From Bacillota bacterium (GTDB lineage Bacteria > Bacillota > UBA4882 > UBA10575), in the NCBI GenBank assembly GCA_012735195.1, contig JAAYIC010000045.1:1-60418 (forward strand): a stretch of DNA of 60,418 nt, read 5' to 3'. The stretch's first letter is position 1. Every line of letters begins with the position of its first letter. Below are positions 1 to 7,310 of this stretch, piece by piece. The notes beneath the pieces are model-generated. The model had not been told where the DNA came from. It worked only from the letters and a program-made list of their open reading frames with translations, and searched no databases. The position numbers were made by a program, and so were the translations under genes.

Positions 1-106
1 CTCCCGTCATATAAACAATCACCGTGGTGATGACGGAGAGGAAATAAGAAAAGACCCATAGCCTCATCTTTCTATATCTTACCATTTTCACGGTTTCAAA
101 ATGCAT
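1..106 (-). CDS. Partial small membrane protein, unknown, runs off left edge
   Basis: An open frame begins with ATG at 104-106 on the minus strand and stays open to the window edge. It reads MHFETVKMVRYRKMRLW and then a hydrophobic stretch rich in V, I, T and F that could be a first membrane helix. There is a GGAGG about 20 bases upstream, too far for a good ribosome site, so a GTG at codon 6 or a later ATG could be the true start. An AT-rich stretch at about 175-250 lies upstream and could hold its promoter. I do not recognise the family, and only 35 codons are visible. Confidence 0.3.
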   Translation of the reverse strand, partial: MHFETVKMVRYRKMRLWVFSYFLSVITTVIVYMTG

Positions 107-313
107 TTTCCCATGGGCTATACAGCACCTCCTCTCTTCATGAACCCATTCTTTTGTCCCGGCTTTTTACCTTTTGTTAACCTAATATAATAATATTATA
201 GAATATAACATAAACTCCCTATCTCCTCCTTTTTTATCAACTTTATCTGTTTTTATGAATCATCTGTCGCAAATGGCGGACTCGATCCGTTGCAACCGAA
301 TAAAGCCGGGGGT

Positions 314-1144
314 CTACAGGATTTTCCGGCGCTGGCGGTCGATCTCGTACAGGATAATCGAAGCCGCGCACGCCACATTAAAAGAGGTGATCCCACCATA
401 CATCGGAATCCGGCAAAAGCTGTCACATATTTCTTTATAGCTATTGCTCAGACCAAAGGTTTCATTGCCGATAAGTAAAACCGTGGGTCTTGTGAAATCC
501 ACCTCCTCCGCCAGACGGTCGGCTTTGGCGGTGGAACCGATAATCTGAAAAGCAGGCAATTCCCTCCTCAACCACTGAAACCAGGGCATAAGCTCGTGAT
601 GGGAAGGAAATCTCAGGGTCGGTACGGCAAAAAGCGTCCCCATGCTTGCCCTGATCGTTCGCGGATCATAGAGATCCACCGCATGCCCGGTAATGATCAA
701 CCCGTCCGCTTTCAAGGCTTCACAAGAACGGATTAAAGCGCCGAGATTGCCATGGCTCGACGGCCGGTCAAAAACCACTACCAAGAGGTCTTTTTTGATT
801 CTAATCCGTGAAAGGTTATTCTCCGCCATCTTTACTACGGCGATTAACTCCGAGGTCTCTTCCTCTTTATCACTGAGTTTCTCCATTAGCTTCCAGGGAA
901 GCTCGAAATGGGAGTCGGCGGTGGAATTCTTTAAAATTTCCAGGGCCCAGCCCGAAAGGGGCTTTTCTTTTGTGTATAGAAAAGACCGGATTTTCCAGTT
1001 ATGTTCGAGGGCAAAATTGATTGGTTTGACTCCTTCCACAAAAAACTCCTGATACCTATTTCTCTTCTCCCGGTTTCTCTTGATCACTTCCGCCCGCTGG
1101 AAATCATTGTTCTCATTGATTACCTTTTTTACCTTGGGCTTCAT
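314..1144 (-). CDS. TrmH/SpoU family RNA 2'-O-methyltransferase
   Basis: A SAM-dependent RNA ribose methyltransferase of 276 aa, probably acting on tRNA or 23S rRNA. Residues 20-105 form a substrate-binding N-terminal domain containing FFVEGVKPI. Residues 118-272 are the SPOUT knot domain. The three SpoU motifs are visible: NLGALIRSCEA (133-143), LLIGNETFGLS (223-233) and IPMYGGITSFNVACAAS (246-262). The usual Ser-Leu-Asn of motif 3 is Ser-Phe-Asn here, which is tolerable. The ATG at 1144 is preceded by GGAAGGGGA. The gene stands alone, divergent from the HAD gene. The exact target nucleotide cannot be read from sequence. Confidence 0.9.
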   Translation of the reverse strand: MKPKVKKVINENNDFQRAEVIKRNREKRNRYQEFFVEGVKPINFALEHNWKIRSFLYTKEKPLSGWALEILKNSTADSHFELPWKLMEKLSDKEEETSELIAVVKMAENNLSRIRIKKDLLVVVFDRPSSHGNLGALIRSCEALKADGLIITGHAVDLYDPRTIRASMGTLFAVPTLRFPSHHELMPWFQWLRRELPAFQIIGSTAKADRLAEEVDFTRPTVLLIGNETFGLSNSYKEICDSFCRIPMYGGITSFNVACAASIILYEIDRQRRKIL

Positions 1145-1262
1145 CCAACTTTCCCCTTCCGGTTATGGTTTTCCCGCTGGGAACAGGTACCCTGAGGGTT
1201 ACCGGGTTATGTTTCACCAATTTTCTTCCCGGCCTATTCATAATTGTTTTGTGGAGAAAAGC

Positions 1263-1291
1263 TTGCAAAAAAAGGGCTTTTTTTGTAGAAT
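1263..1291 (+). promoter_or_regulatory. Sigma-A type promoter of the HAD hydrolase gene
   Basis: TTGCAA at 1263-1268 and TAGAAT at 1286-1291 are separated by exactly 17 bases. They lie in an A/T-rich stretch about 55 bases before the HAD start codon, and no other gene lies between. Confidence 0.6.
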
Positions 1292-1347
1292 AAAAATTAC
1301 CACAAATTTACTGTAGAAAAAGGAAAAGACGAGGAAGTGATTGTATT

Positions 1348-2055
1348 ATGCTCAAAGCCGTTTTCTGGGATTTAGGCGGCACGCTCTGCCGGACCGACGC
1401 CGGGGGGAAACTCCTCGGCGGCCTGCGGTTGGCCCGTGCGCTGAAACCCTTTTGCGGCTCCCTCTTTACCGGTCTGCACAAAATCTATCTAGTGATGCGC
1501 GCTTATAAAGAAGTACGGGAGACTCCGGGGGAACGCGAGCCTGAATTGAAGGACCTCATTCCCCGGGTTTTCCCTGACCAACCCTTTGACCCCCTACTTG
1601 TAGCTAAAACCGTTTATGAGGAGGCATTGAAATATACCAATCCCCTGCCCGGGGCTGTCGAAGCCGTGGCCGCCGTGGCTGCGACGGGCCTTCCCATGGC
1701 CCTGGTTACCGACGGCTTTTACGGCCGTGATTATGTAGAACGCGCCCTGGAAAAACTTGGGATCAAGGATCGCTTTCGGACGGTTGTCATCTCCTGCGAG
1801 GTCGGAGCCGGTAAACCGCAACCTGCACTTTTCCTCGCCGCCTGCCGGGAGATGGGGGTAAAACCGGAAGAAACCCTCTTTATCGGGGATACAGAAGACC
1901 GGGATATCGCCGGCGCCGCCGGGGTGGGCATGAGAACGCTTTTGCTCTGGAAAGCCCCGCGCAGAACCCGGCCGGATTTCTTCTTTCCCGATTTGCACCA
2001 ATTAGCGAAAGAGCTACCGGCTTTACTTGCGGCCGGTCTGGGTAATCCTGAATAA
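1348..2055 (+). CDS. HAD superfamily hydrolase (HAD-IA, phosphatase-like)
   Basis: A 235-aa soluble haloacid dehalogenase-like protein, most likely a small-molecule phosphatase of unknown substrate. Motif I is DLGGT (8-12), with Asp8 as the nucleophile. The second Asp of the usual DxD is Gly10. This is also seen in some HAD-IA members but removes the usual general acid/base. Thr121 in LVTDG is motif II, Lys156 in GKPQP is motif III, and GDTEDRD (180-186) is motif IV. A helical cap lies between residues 15 and 95. The ATG follows GAGGAAGTG at a slightly long spacing, and the promoter at 1263-1291 supports this start. It is monocistronic. Confidence 0.85.
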   Translation: MLKAVFWDLGGTLCRTDAGGKLLGGLRLARALKPFCGSLFTGLHKIYLVMRAYKEVRETPGEREPELKDLIPRVFPDQPFDPLLVAKTVYEEALKYTNPLPGAVEAVAAVAATGLPMALVTDGFYGRDYVERALEKLGIKDRFRTVVISCEVGAGKPQPALFLAACREMGVKPEETLFIGDTEDRDIAGAAGVGMRTLLLWKAPRRTRPDFFFPDLHQLAKELPALLAAGLGNPE

Positions 2056-2200
2056 AACATTGAAAAATCAGAATGGCAGCGCCTTCCCAGTACTTGCGGC
2101 TTCTCCGGGCAAGCCCGGATAAAAAGAGAGCATGCGGTATCTCTCATGTGCTTGAGTCTGCCCGGATAAGCCTGGAAAAAACCCCGGTAAAACTTCATAC

Positions 2201-2231
2201 AAAGAAGAAAAAGCCCGTATGATACGGGCTT
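2201..2231 (-). terminator. Rho-independent terminator of rnpB
   Basis: On the minus strand a 9-bp stem, AGCCCGTAT paired with ATACGGGCT, is followed by TTTTTCTTCTTT. It sits immediately 3' of the RNase P RNA P1 helix. Confidence 0.85.
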
Positions 2232-2619
2232 AAACCAACCGCACCTGTAAGCCGAATTCTGTCCCGGTCACGCGAGTGACCGGCGGCAACCATTTATCTG
2301 GGACGGCAGTCGCCTGCCGCCTCCTGCGACCTAACCCGAGGGAAAAGCGGGCCACTTTATCCCCTCCTATTCGGTCTTGCTCCGGGCGGGGTTTACCAGG
2401 CCGGCTGATTGCTCAGCCGCCGGTGCGCTCTTACCGCACCGTTTCAGCTTAGCCATGGACGGTCCACGAGGACCGCATTCGGCGTTTTCTTTTCTGCGGC
2501 ACTTTCCTTGGGGTCGCCCCCACTGGATGTTATCCAGCGCCCTGCCCTGTGGAGTTCGGACTTTCCTCAGACGCCGCCTTTCGGCGCCCGCGCCTGCGGT
2601 TGCCCGGTGCAGTTGGTCT
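2232..2619 (-). ncRNA. rnpB: RNase P RNA, bacterial class A
   Basis: Catalytic RNA of RNase P, which matures tRNA 5' ends. On the minus strand the conserved blocks appear in order: GAGGAAAGTCCGAACTCC, ACAGGGCAGGG, GGTGCGGTAAGAGCGCACC, GGTAAACCCC, GAGCAAGACCGAATAG and GACAGAATTCGGCTTACAGG. The ends were set by the P1 helix: the complement of 2606-2617 pairs over 12 bp with 2234-2245. The presence of the GGTGCGGTAAGAGCGCACC hairpin and the overall length of about 388 nt fit the ancestral A type, not the Bacillus B type. A promoter (2631-2659) and a terminator (2201-2231) flank it. Confidence 0.95.
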
Positions 2620-2630
2620 GCAGGAATTAT

Positions 2631-2659
2631 ATGATACCACAATTTCTCCGGATAAACAA
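2631..2659 (-). promoter_or_regulatory. Sigma-A promoter of rnpB
   Basis: On the minus strand TTGTTT (2654-2659) and TATCAT (2631-2636) are spaced by 17 bases. This places initiation a few bases before the P1 helix of the RNase P RNA. A palindromic AAGGG/CCCTT pair lies just upstream of the -35 box. Confidence 0.65.
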
Positions 2660-2803
2660 GGGAAAATTCTCCCTTGATAATTACCACTCCTTCCCTTCCA
2701 GCCCAAACAGAGGGCCGGGTAGAATCCTTGAACATTTTCCCCGGTATACCCCTACCGCTTTCGGTGAATAATTAAAATAACTTCGTAGTAAAGGACGGGT
2801 AAA

Positions 2804-3508
2804 ATGCTCATCCTTTTTATCCGCACAATCACCCTTTACCTCCTGGTCCTCGTAGTCATGCGCCTGATGGGAAAACGCCAAATCGGACAGTTGCAACCCT
2901 TTGAACTGGTTGTAACAATCCTCATCGCCGATCTGGTGGCCATTCCCATGCAAGACAGGGGATTGGCCCTGATCAACGGAGTGATACCCGTCTTAACCCT
3001 GCTAATTGCCCAGACGACCATCTCTTATCTGGCGTTGAAAAGCAAAAGACTGAGATCATTTATTTGCGGCAAACCCACGATCATGGTGGAAAACGGGAAG
3101 ATTAAGTGGGAGAATTTCCGCGACAACCTTTATAACCTTGATGATCTCCAGGAACAGCTCCGGACAAAAGGCTTCTTCGACCTGCAGGACGTGGAATTTG
3201 CCCTTCTGGAAACCAACGGTTCCCTTTCTGTCCTGCCGAAAGCAGACCGCCGGCCGCTGACCCCGGCGGACATGAAAATCGACCCCGGCTATGAAGGCCT
3301 CTCGCTCCCGTTGATTATGGACGGTGAGATCCAGGAAAAAAACCTGGAACAAGCCGGCCTTCCCAAGGAATGGCTCACCGGTGAATTGGCGAAGTTCGGA
3401 ATCGCCGATCTTTCCCGGGTAATCATTGCCAGTCTGGACAGTAAAGGACGCCTGCTTTACCAGGTAAATCCGGAACCCGCGGAAACGGCGGGCCCTGAAA
3501 GGAGTTAA
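2804..3508 (+). CDS. YetF/DUF421 membrane protein
   Basis: A 234-aa protein of the YetF (DUF421) family. Members have about three N-terminal membrane helices and a soluble tandem cytosolic domain, and several are linked to the spore or cell envelope. Helices are visible at about 3-20, 32-48 and 58-76. The family signature RLMGKRQIGQLQPFELV follows helix 1, and NLDDLQEQLR and DLQDVEFALLETNG lie in the soluble half. The C-terminal extension with ASLDSKGRLLYQ resembles the DUF4363-linked long form. The ATG is preceded by AAGGACGGG. The DUF4363 gene starts 2 bases after its stop, so the two are surely co-transcribed. Confidence 0.9.
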   Translation: MLILFIRTITLYLLVLVVMRLMGKRQIGQLQPFELVVTILIADLVAIPMQDRGLALINGVIPVLTLLIAQTTISYLALKSKRLRSFICGKPTIMVENGKIKWENFRDNLYNLDDLQEQLRTKGFFDLQDVEFALLETNGSLSVLPKADRRPLTPADMKIDPGYEGLSLPLIMDGEIQEKNLEQAGLPKEWLTGELAKFGIADLSRVIIASLDSKGRLLYQVNPEPAETAGPERS

Positions 3509-3510
3509 GA

Positions 3511-3891
3511 ATGAAGGTCTTTATCGGGATAGTGATCTTCTTCTTTTTACTGTTGGGCATGGGCTTTTATATGGAGACGGTCATTGGCCGGCAATCCGAA
3601 GATTTACTGCAGGCCCTGGACAGGTTGGAACTGGAGGTCCTCAAGAACGATTTTGCCGCTTTGGAAGAGCAGATAAAAAAGCTCAACCAATTATGGACCG
3701 CCACCAGAAAGGTCTGGGTCCTCCTCATTGACCACCGGGAGTTGGATGAGTTTGAACTGAGCCTGGCCCGGGCCAAATCCTACCTGGATAACCAGGTCTA
3801 TATCTTTGCTTTAACCGAAATTGTGCAGATGAAACAGATCATCAACCAGATCCCTGATAAACAAAGGTTGAGCCTGGAAAATATCTTATAA
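3511..3891 (+). CDS. DUF4363 family protein
   Basis: A 126-aa protein with one N-terminal membrane anchor (about residues 3-20, rich in F, I and L). A helical, charged outer domain follows, containing LEEQIKKLNQLW and KVWVLLIDHRELDEFELSL. It belongs to DUF4363, small proteins encoded directly after DUF421/YetF genes in spore-forming Clostridia. Function is unknown. The tight coupling to the YetF gene suggests the two products act together. A perfect inverted repeat just downstream probably ends the transcript. Confidence 0.85.
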   Translation: MKVFIGIVIFFFLLLGMGFYMETVIGRQSEDLLQALDRLELEVLKNDFAALEEQIKKLNQLWTATRKVWVLLIDHRELDEFELSLARAKSYLDNQVYIFALTEIVQMKQIINQIPDKQRLSLENIL

Positions 3892-3898
3892 ATAAATT

Positions 3899-3973
3899 AT
3901 AAATGTAACCGGTCCGGCCAGCCGTTTGCCGGAACAGGCAACGGCTAACCGGTCTTAATCCGGTTACATTTAT
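3899..3973. terminator. Large nested inverted repeat between convergent genes
   Basis: A perfect 14-bp inverted repeat (ATAAATGTAACCGG at 3899-3912, its complement at 3960-3973) encloses a second one. The inner arms are AGCCGTTTGCC and GGCAACGGCT, with one bulged base. The structure fills the gap between the DUF4363 gene and cotJC, which converge, so it probably serves as a bidirectional terminator. It has no long T-run. Confidence 0.6.
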
Positions 3974-3994
3974 TATCGTTGGCATAATTGGATT

Positions 3995-4567
3995 CTAGTA
4001 TATCCGCTTGCTGTCCATATATTCCTGGACAATCTGCAGGGCTTCGCCGAACCTCTGGAAATGCACGATCTCCCTTTGCCTGAGGAAACTCAAGGTATCG
4101 TTGAGGTCCGGGTCGTCGGAGAGGTTAATCAACCATTCATAGGTTGCTCTGGCCTTTTCCTCCGCCGCCATATCCTCATGGAGATCCGCCACCGGGTCTC
4201 CCTTGGACTGGATATACGCGGCGGTCCAGGGAACCCCTTCCCCGTTCACATAGAAAAGGGCCTTGTCATGGTCGGCGTAATATGCGCCCAAGCCGGCGGC
4301 TTCGATCTCCCCTATAGTCGCCCGGTCCATCAATTTATAAACCAGGGTGGCAATAATCTCGAGGTGAGCCAGTTCTTCGGTGCCGATATCTGTTAAGATG
4401 GCTTTGGCCTGACCGGTCGGCATGGTATACCGCTGGGTAAGATAACGCAAAGAAGCGGCCAACTCCCCGTCCGGCCCGCCATACTGGGTAATCAGGTACT
4501 TGGCCATCCGTAAATTTGCCCGTCCCACCTTGGCCGGGTATTGAAGCTTCTTTTCATAAATCCACAT
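3995..4567 (-). CDS. cotJC: Spore coat protein CotJC (manganese catalase family)
   Basis: A 190-aa protein of the CotJC family, a ferritin-like four-helix bundle related to manganese catalase and assembled into the spore coat. Metal-ligand type residues are visible in the helices: the Glu of GTEELAHLEI (about 62-71), and MAAEEKARATYEWL and QREIVHFQRFGEAL near the C-terminus. The start MWIYEKKLQYPAKV is typical of the family. AAAGGAGA precedes the ATG. It is the last gene of the cotJABC operon, 18 bases after cotJB. In Bacillus these genes are expressed in the mother cell under sigma-E. Confidence 0.95.
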   Translation of the reverse strand: MWIYEKKLQYPAKVGRANLRMAKYLITQYGGPDGELAASLRYLTQRYTMPTGQAKAILTDIGTEELAHLEIIATLVYKLMDRATIGEIEAAGLGAYYADHDKALFYVNGEGVPWTAAYIQSKGDPVADLHEDMAAEEKARATYEWLINLSDDPDLNDTLSFLRQREIVHFQRFGEALQIVQEYMDSKRIY

Positions 4568-4585
4568 TGCCCTTTTCTCCTTTCA

Positions 4586-4837
4586 TTAATAAGATATCTG
4601 CCACGGCCAGGGTTCTTCAATCCATTGCCAGGGATAACCACTGGTTTCACAGAAGGTCAACGGGCCAAATTGCTGCTGGTAGCGTTGTTTCAGAACCATT
4701 ACCTGCCGGCAGGCTTCATTGTACTCCATCAACGCCCTCTGGTCGGTGGGATGGGTATCCAGATACAAATGGAGTTCAAGGGCGGTAAACTCCTGGGCCA
4801 TCAATTCCTTGAGGGCCGCCACTTGTTCACGGTTCAT
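4586..4837 (-). CDS. cotJB: Spore coat protein CotJB
   Basis: An 83-aa member of the CotJB family, a small coat component needed with CotJC. Characteristic features are the LELHLYLDTHPTDQRAL segment at about 21-37 and the aromatic tail YPWQWIEEPWPWQISY. The ATG at 4837 is preceded by GGAGG at 8 bases. The gene lies between cotJA and cotJC. The gap of 174 bases to cotJA is long for this operon and contains a hairpin with GCCGG/CCGGC arms near 4907-4925 and a GCGCGCGCG tract near 4969. Confidence 0.93.
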   Translation of the reverse strand: MNREQVAALKELMAQEFTALELHLYLDTHPTDQRALMEYNEACRQVMVLKQRYQQQFGPLTFCETSGYPWQWIEEPWPWQISY

Positions 4838-5011
4838 TTCTCATCCTCCTGTCTTGCTTTGGCACCGCCTGCGCCCCGTACTTACCTTGCCAATTACTCC
4901 GGCCGGCTGTCCGGACCGGCTTTTTTATGTGCCAGCAGAAGAGCGGCGGTGCAAAGCAGCATATTAGTGCGCGCGCGTATTTCCCTCCGGTGAAAATCTC
5001 CGGGAGGCCGG

Positions 5012-5161
5012 TTAGTATCTTCGGGGACGGTAAGGCATATATAATTCGGGGAAAATCGTCCCTTTACTCAAGCCTTCCATGGCACTGAAACGCTGGGTGA
5101 ATACTTGCGACGGGACGTAGGCCCTGGCCAACTTCAGGCCGGAATTCATCTCATACATCAT
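5012..5161 (-). CDS. cotJA: Spore coat associated protein CotJA
   Basis: A 49-aa open frame that is easy to overlook. It reads MMYEMNSGLKLARAYVPSQ, continues with FTQRFSAMEGLSKGTIFPE, and ends with LYMPYRPRRY. The LARAYVP and GTIFPELYMPY blocks are the CotJA signature. GGGAGG lies 5 and 8 bases before the two adjacent start ATGs. Its place directly before cotJB and cotJC completes the cotJABC operon. No clear sigma-E promoter can be proved. A GAATAGAAT motif and a CCTATAAG motif upstream, near 5190-5225, are candidates only. Confidence 0.9.
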   Translation of the reverse strand: MMYEMNSGLKLARAYVPSQVFTQRFSAMEGLSKGTIFPELYMPYRPRRY

Positions 5162-5726
5162 CTTAACCTCCCACCACTGTTTTGCTTCCTTTGGCCTTAT
5201 AGGCGGAAGTACTTTATTCTATTCTTCCATAGGCCAAAAGGCGCAACCCCGGAGGGAAAAATGCCTCTGTCCCGGCGGCACCGGGTGAACTGGCGCGCGC
5301 GATACAAACAAATCTTGTACAGATCTTATACAGGAAAAAGCCCGTTCCCGAATTATGAAGAAAATTTCCAGTTCCCGTCAGAAACACGGCCGGGAACGGC
5401 AAAAAGTCCTGAAATTTTTGTTATATTAAGGCAAATTTCGCGGCAGAAAAAGCCGGGAAAAATTTTTTTGCAGGAAATTTTCCCGGTATTTTTATCCGCT
5501 ATTATAAATATAAAAAATACCGTCCAGGCAACAATATTTAGTTATCCCCCGGCCTTCGGCAGCACATTATCTGGCTGTCAATTGTATTTTTATTAACAGT
5601 CTTTTTTTTTGTTGCGATTCAGTAAATTACGGTACTTTATTGTAAATTAATGGAAAGGATTATCATAAAAGATGTCGAAGCGAAATAATGATTAAAGCAT
5701 ATTTCCAAGCGGGAGGAGGGATTAGG
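5162..5726. other. Non-coding stretch upstream of cotJA
   Basis: About 560 bases with no convincing gene on either strand. It is AT-rich to the right and holds the presumed cotJ promoter at its left end. At 5453-5486 CCGGGAAAAATTT pairs with AAATTTTCCCGG, a hairpin with T/A-runs on both sides that could stop transcription either way. A GCGCGCGCG tract lies near 5294. Upstream of the small gene at 5727 no clear promoter is visible. Confidence 0.5.
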
Positions 5727-5921
5727 ATGTCCCGTTCCTGTCGAAAAACCCGTTATCTTCAACTACAACTTGACCTCCATTTTGAGCTCCTGGTCGAGGT
5801 GGAGCGGCGGGCTGACCCCAAAGAGGCTTTTGAGGTCTATGCCAAGACCTTTTTGACGGATTACAGTTTCCGGGGAAAGGATCCCTTTTGGGCCGCAATT
5901 GCCGAAGAGGATCTGCCTTGA
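5727..5921 (+). CDS. Small protein of unknown function (64 aa)
   Basis: A 64-aa frame starting MSRSCRKTRYLQLQLD and ending WAAIAEEDLP. It has a basic N-terminus and acidic centre, no membrane segment and no Cys pairs. The start at 5727 was chosen because GGGAGGAGGG lies 6 bases upstream; an earlier in-frame ATG at 5688 has no such site. I do not recognise a family. It precedes the P-loop ATPase gene by 156 bases and may be expressed with it. Confidence 0.6.
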   Translation: MSRSCRKTRYLQLQLDLHFELLVEVERRADPKEAFEVYAKTFLTDYSFRGKDPFWAAIAEEDLP

Positions 5922-6077
5922 GCGGCCTTAGCCAACAGTGAAACCGTAAACGACCATTGGCGATCGTCAAGAACCATGAAAAACGGCCGTCCAATCCGCC
6001 TGCACGCAGGGGTAAAAAAGCGCATAGATTATACCGGGTCCTGGGGATTGTAACGATACAGCGCGGGAGGAAACAAG

Positions 6078-7211
6078 ATGCCAAAATCTCAGGGAAAAAC
6101 CAGAGATCTCTTTCTCGGAGGCAATACAGGAAACGGATTTTTCTCTTTTTACGGACAGCTGGTTACAGAAGAAACCGAACACCTCTATATCCTGAAAGGG
6201 GGGCCGGGTACCGGCAAATCAACCTTTATCAAACAGGCCGGGGAAGAAATCCGCCGGCTTGGGTTGCCTGTGGAGTTTATCCACTGTTCTTCGGATAATG
6301 ATTCCCTGGACGGCGTCGTCTTTCCCACTCTGGGGATTGCCATGATTGACGGGACTGCTCCCCATACGGTTGACCCCAGATACCCGGGGGCGGTGGATGA
6401 GATCCTGAATCTTGGGGCCTTTTGGAATAAAAAAAAGCTGAAAACAATGAAAAAGACCATTTTGGAGTTGACACATACCGGCAGCCTTTGTTTTTCCAAA
6501 GCTTACGCCTATCTTAAGGGCGCAGCCGCCATCTACCGTGATTGGTCCCGGGCCAATCAGCGTTTGACCGGAGATGCCCGGTGGCGGGCGCCGGCGGCAG
6601 AGATCGAAAAGGAAATTGGCCGGCGCGCCGGGGAATACCGGCGCGACCGTAATCCCATAAAGAAAGGTGGTTTCCGGCGACTTTTTGCCAGTGCCATTAC
6701 ACCGGAGGGGCCGGTTCACCACCTGGAGAGTATCTTCCAGGACGCCGACCTTCTCTATCTGCTGGAAGGTCCTCCCGGATACGGGCAGGAGTCCATTATC
6801 AACAGCCTGCTCCGGACGGCGGGAGAAAAAAAACTTACTGTCGAGGTTTTTCACTGCGCGTTATGTCCGGAGAAAATTGACCACCTTTGGTTCCCCGAAA
6901 TCAAGGTCGGGGTAATCGGTTCCACTCCACCCCACCGCTACCCGGCCGCTCAGAACACCCGCAGGCTCAACCTGGAACCCCCGGCGGTAACCGGGAGTTC
7001 TTCGCGCACGCGCGAGCTTGCCGGAGACAACGGTAAAGTCCGGCCGGTTCTTACCGGTCTCATGGAAAAGGCCGTTGCCTGGCTCCGGCAGGCGAAAACC
7101 GTCCATGACGAATTGGAAGATTGTTACCGGCCGTATATGGACTTCCAAGCCCTGGACGTTTTTAAAGAAAAAATCCTCGCCGAGATCCTCTCCTCTGTTA
7201 AAGGCCGTTGA
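6078..7211 (+). CDS. Tandem P-loop ATPase, PRK06851-like
   Basis: A 377-aa protein of the PRK06851 type, which consists of two P-loop NTPase halves; the family's role is not established. The first Walker A, GGPGTGKST (41-49), is perfect. The second, GPPGYGQES (231-239), has lost the Lys and Thr that bind phosphate. The internal duplication is easy to see. FIHCSSDNDSLDGVVFP at about 67 matches VFHCALCPEKIDHLWFP at about 257, and each is followed by a GIAMIDGTAPH or GVIGSTPPH-like block. The ATG follows GGGAGGAAACAAG. The half-dead tandem suggests one active and one structural or regulatory site (inference). Confidence 0.8.
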   Translation: MPKSQGKTRDLFLGGNTGNGFFSFYGQLVTEETEHLYILKGGPGTGKSTFIKQAGEEIRRLGLPVEFIHCSSDNDSLDGVVFPTLGIAMIDGTAPHTVDPRYPGAVDEILNLGAFWNKKKLKTMKKTILELTHTGSLCFSKAYAYLKGAAAIYRDWSRANQRLTGDARWRAPAAEIEKEIGRRAGEYRRDRNPIKKGGFRRLFASAITPEGPVHHLESIFQDADLLYLLEGPPGYGQESIINSLLRTAGEKKLTVEVFHCALCPEKIDHLWFPEIKVGVIGSTPPHRYPAAQNTRRLNLEPPAVTGSSSRTRELAGDNGKVRPVLTGLMEKAVAWLRQAKTVHDELEDCYRPYMDFQALDVFKEKILAEILSSVKGR

Positions 7212-7310
7212 AAAATACCGGCCGGTTTTTTTATGGAAAAATAGAGGGTTATTCTCTTTTATGGAAAATATATATTAATGATGGAAAAATACGGAGGGGA
7301 GGTGGTGAAA

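Noticed and set aside
2681-2953. 90-codon minus-strand frame at the start of the YetF gene
   Set aside because: Antisense to the conserved N-terminus of the YetF protein, without a domain or start site.
5105-5596. 163-codon frame over cotJA and its upstream region
   Set aside because: Overlaps cotJA in antisense and has a random-looking sequence with no family or start signal.
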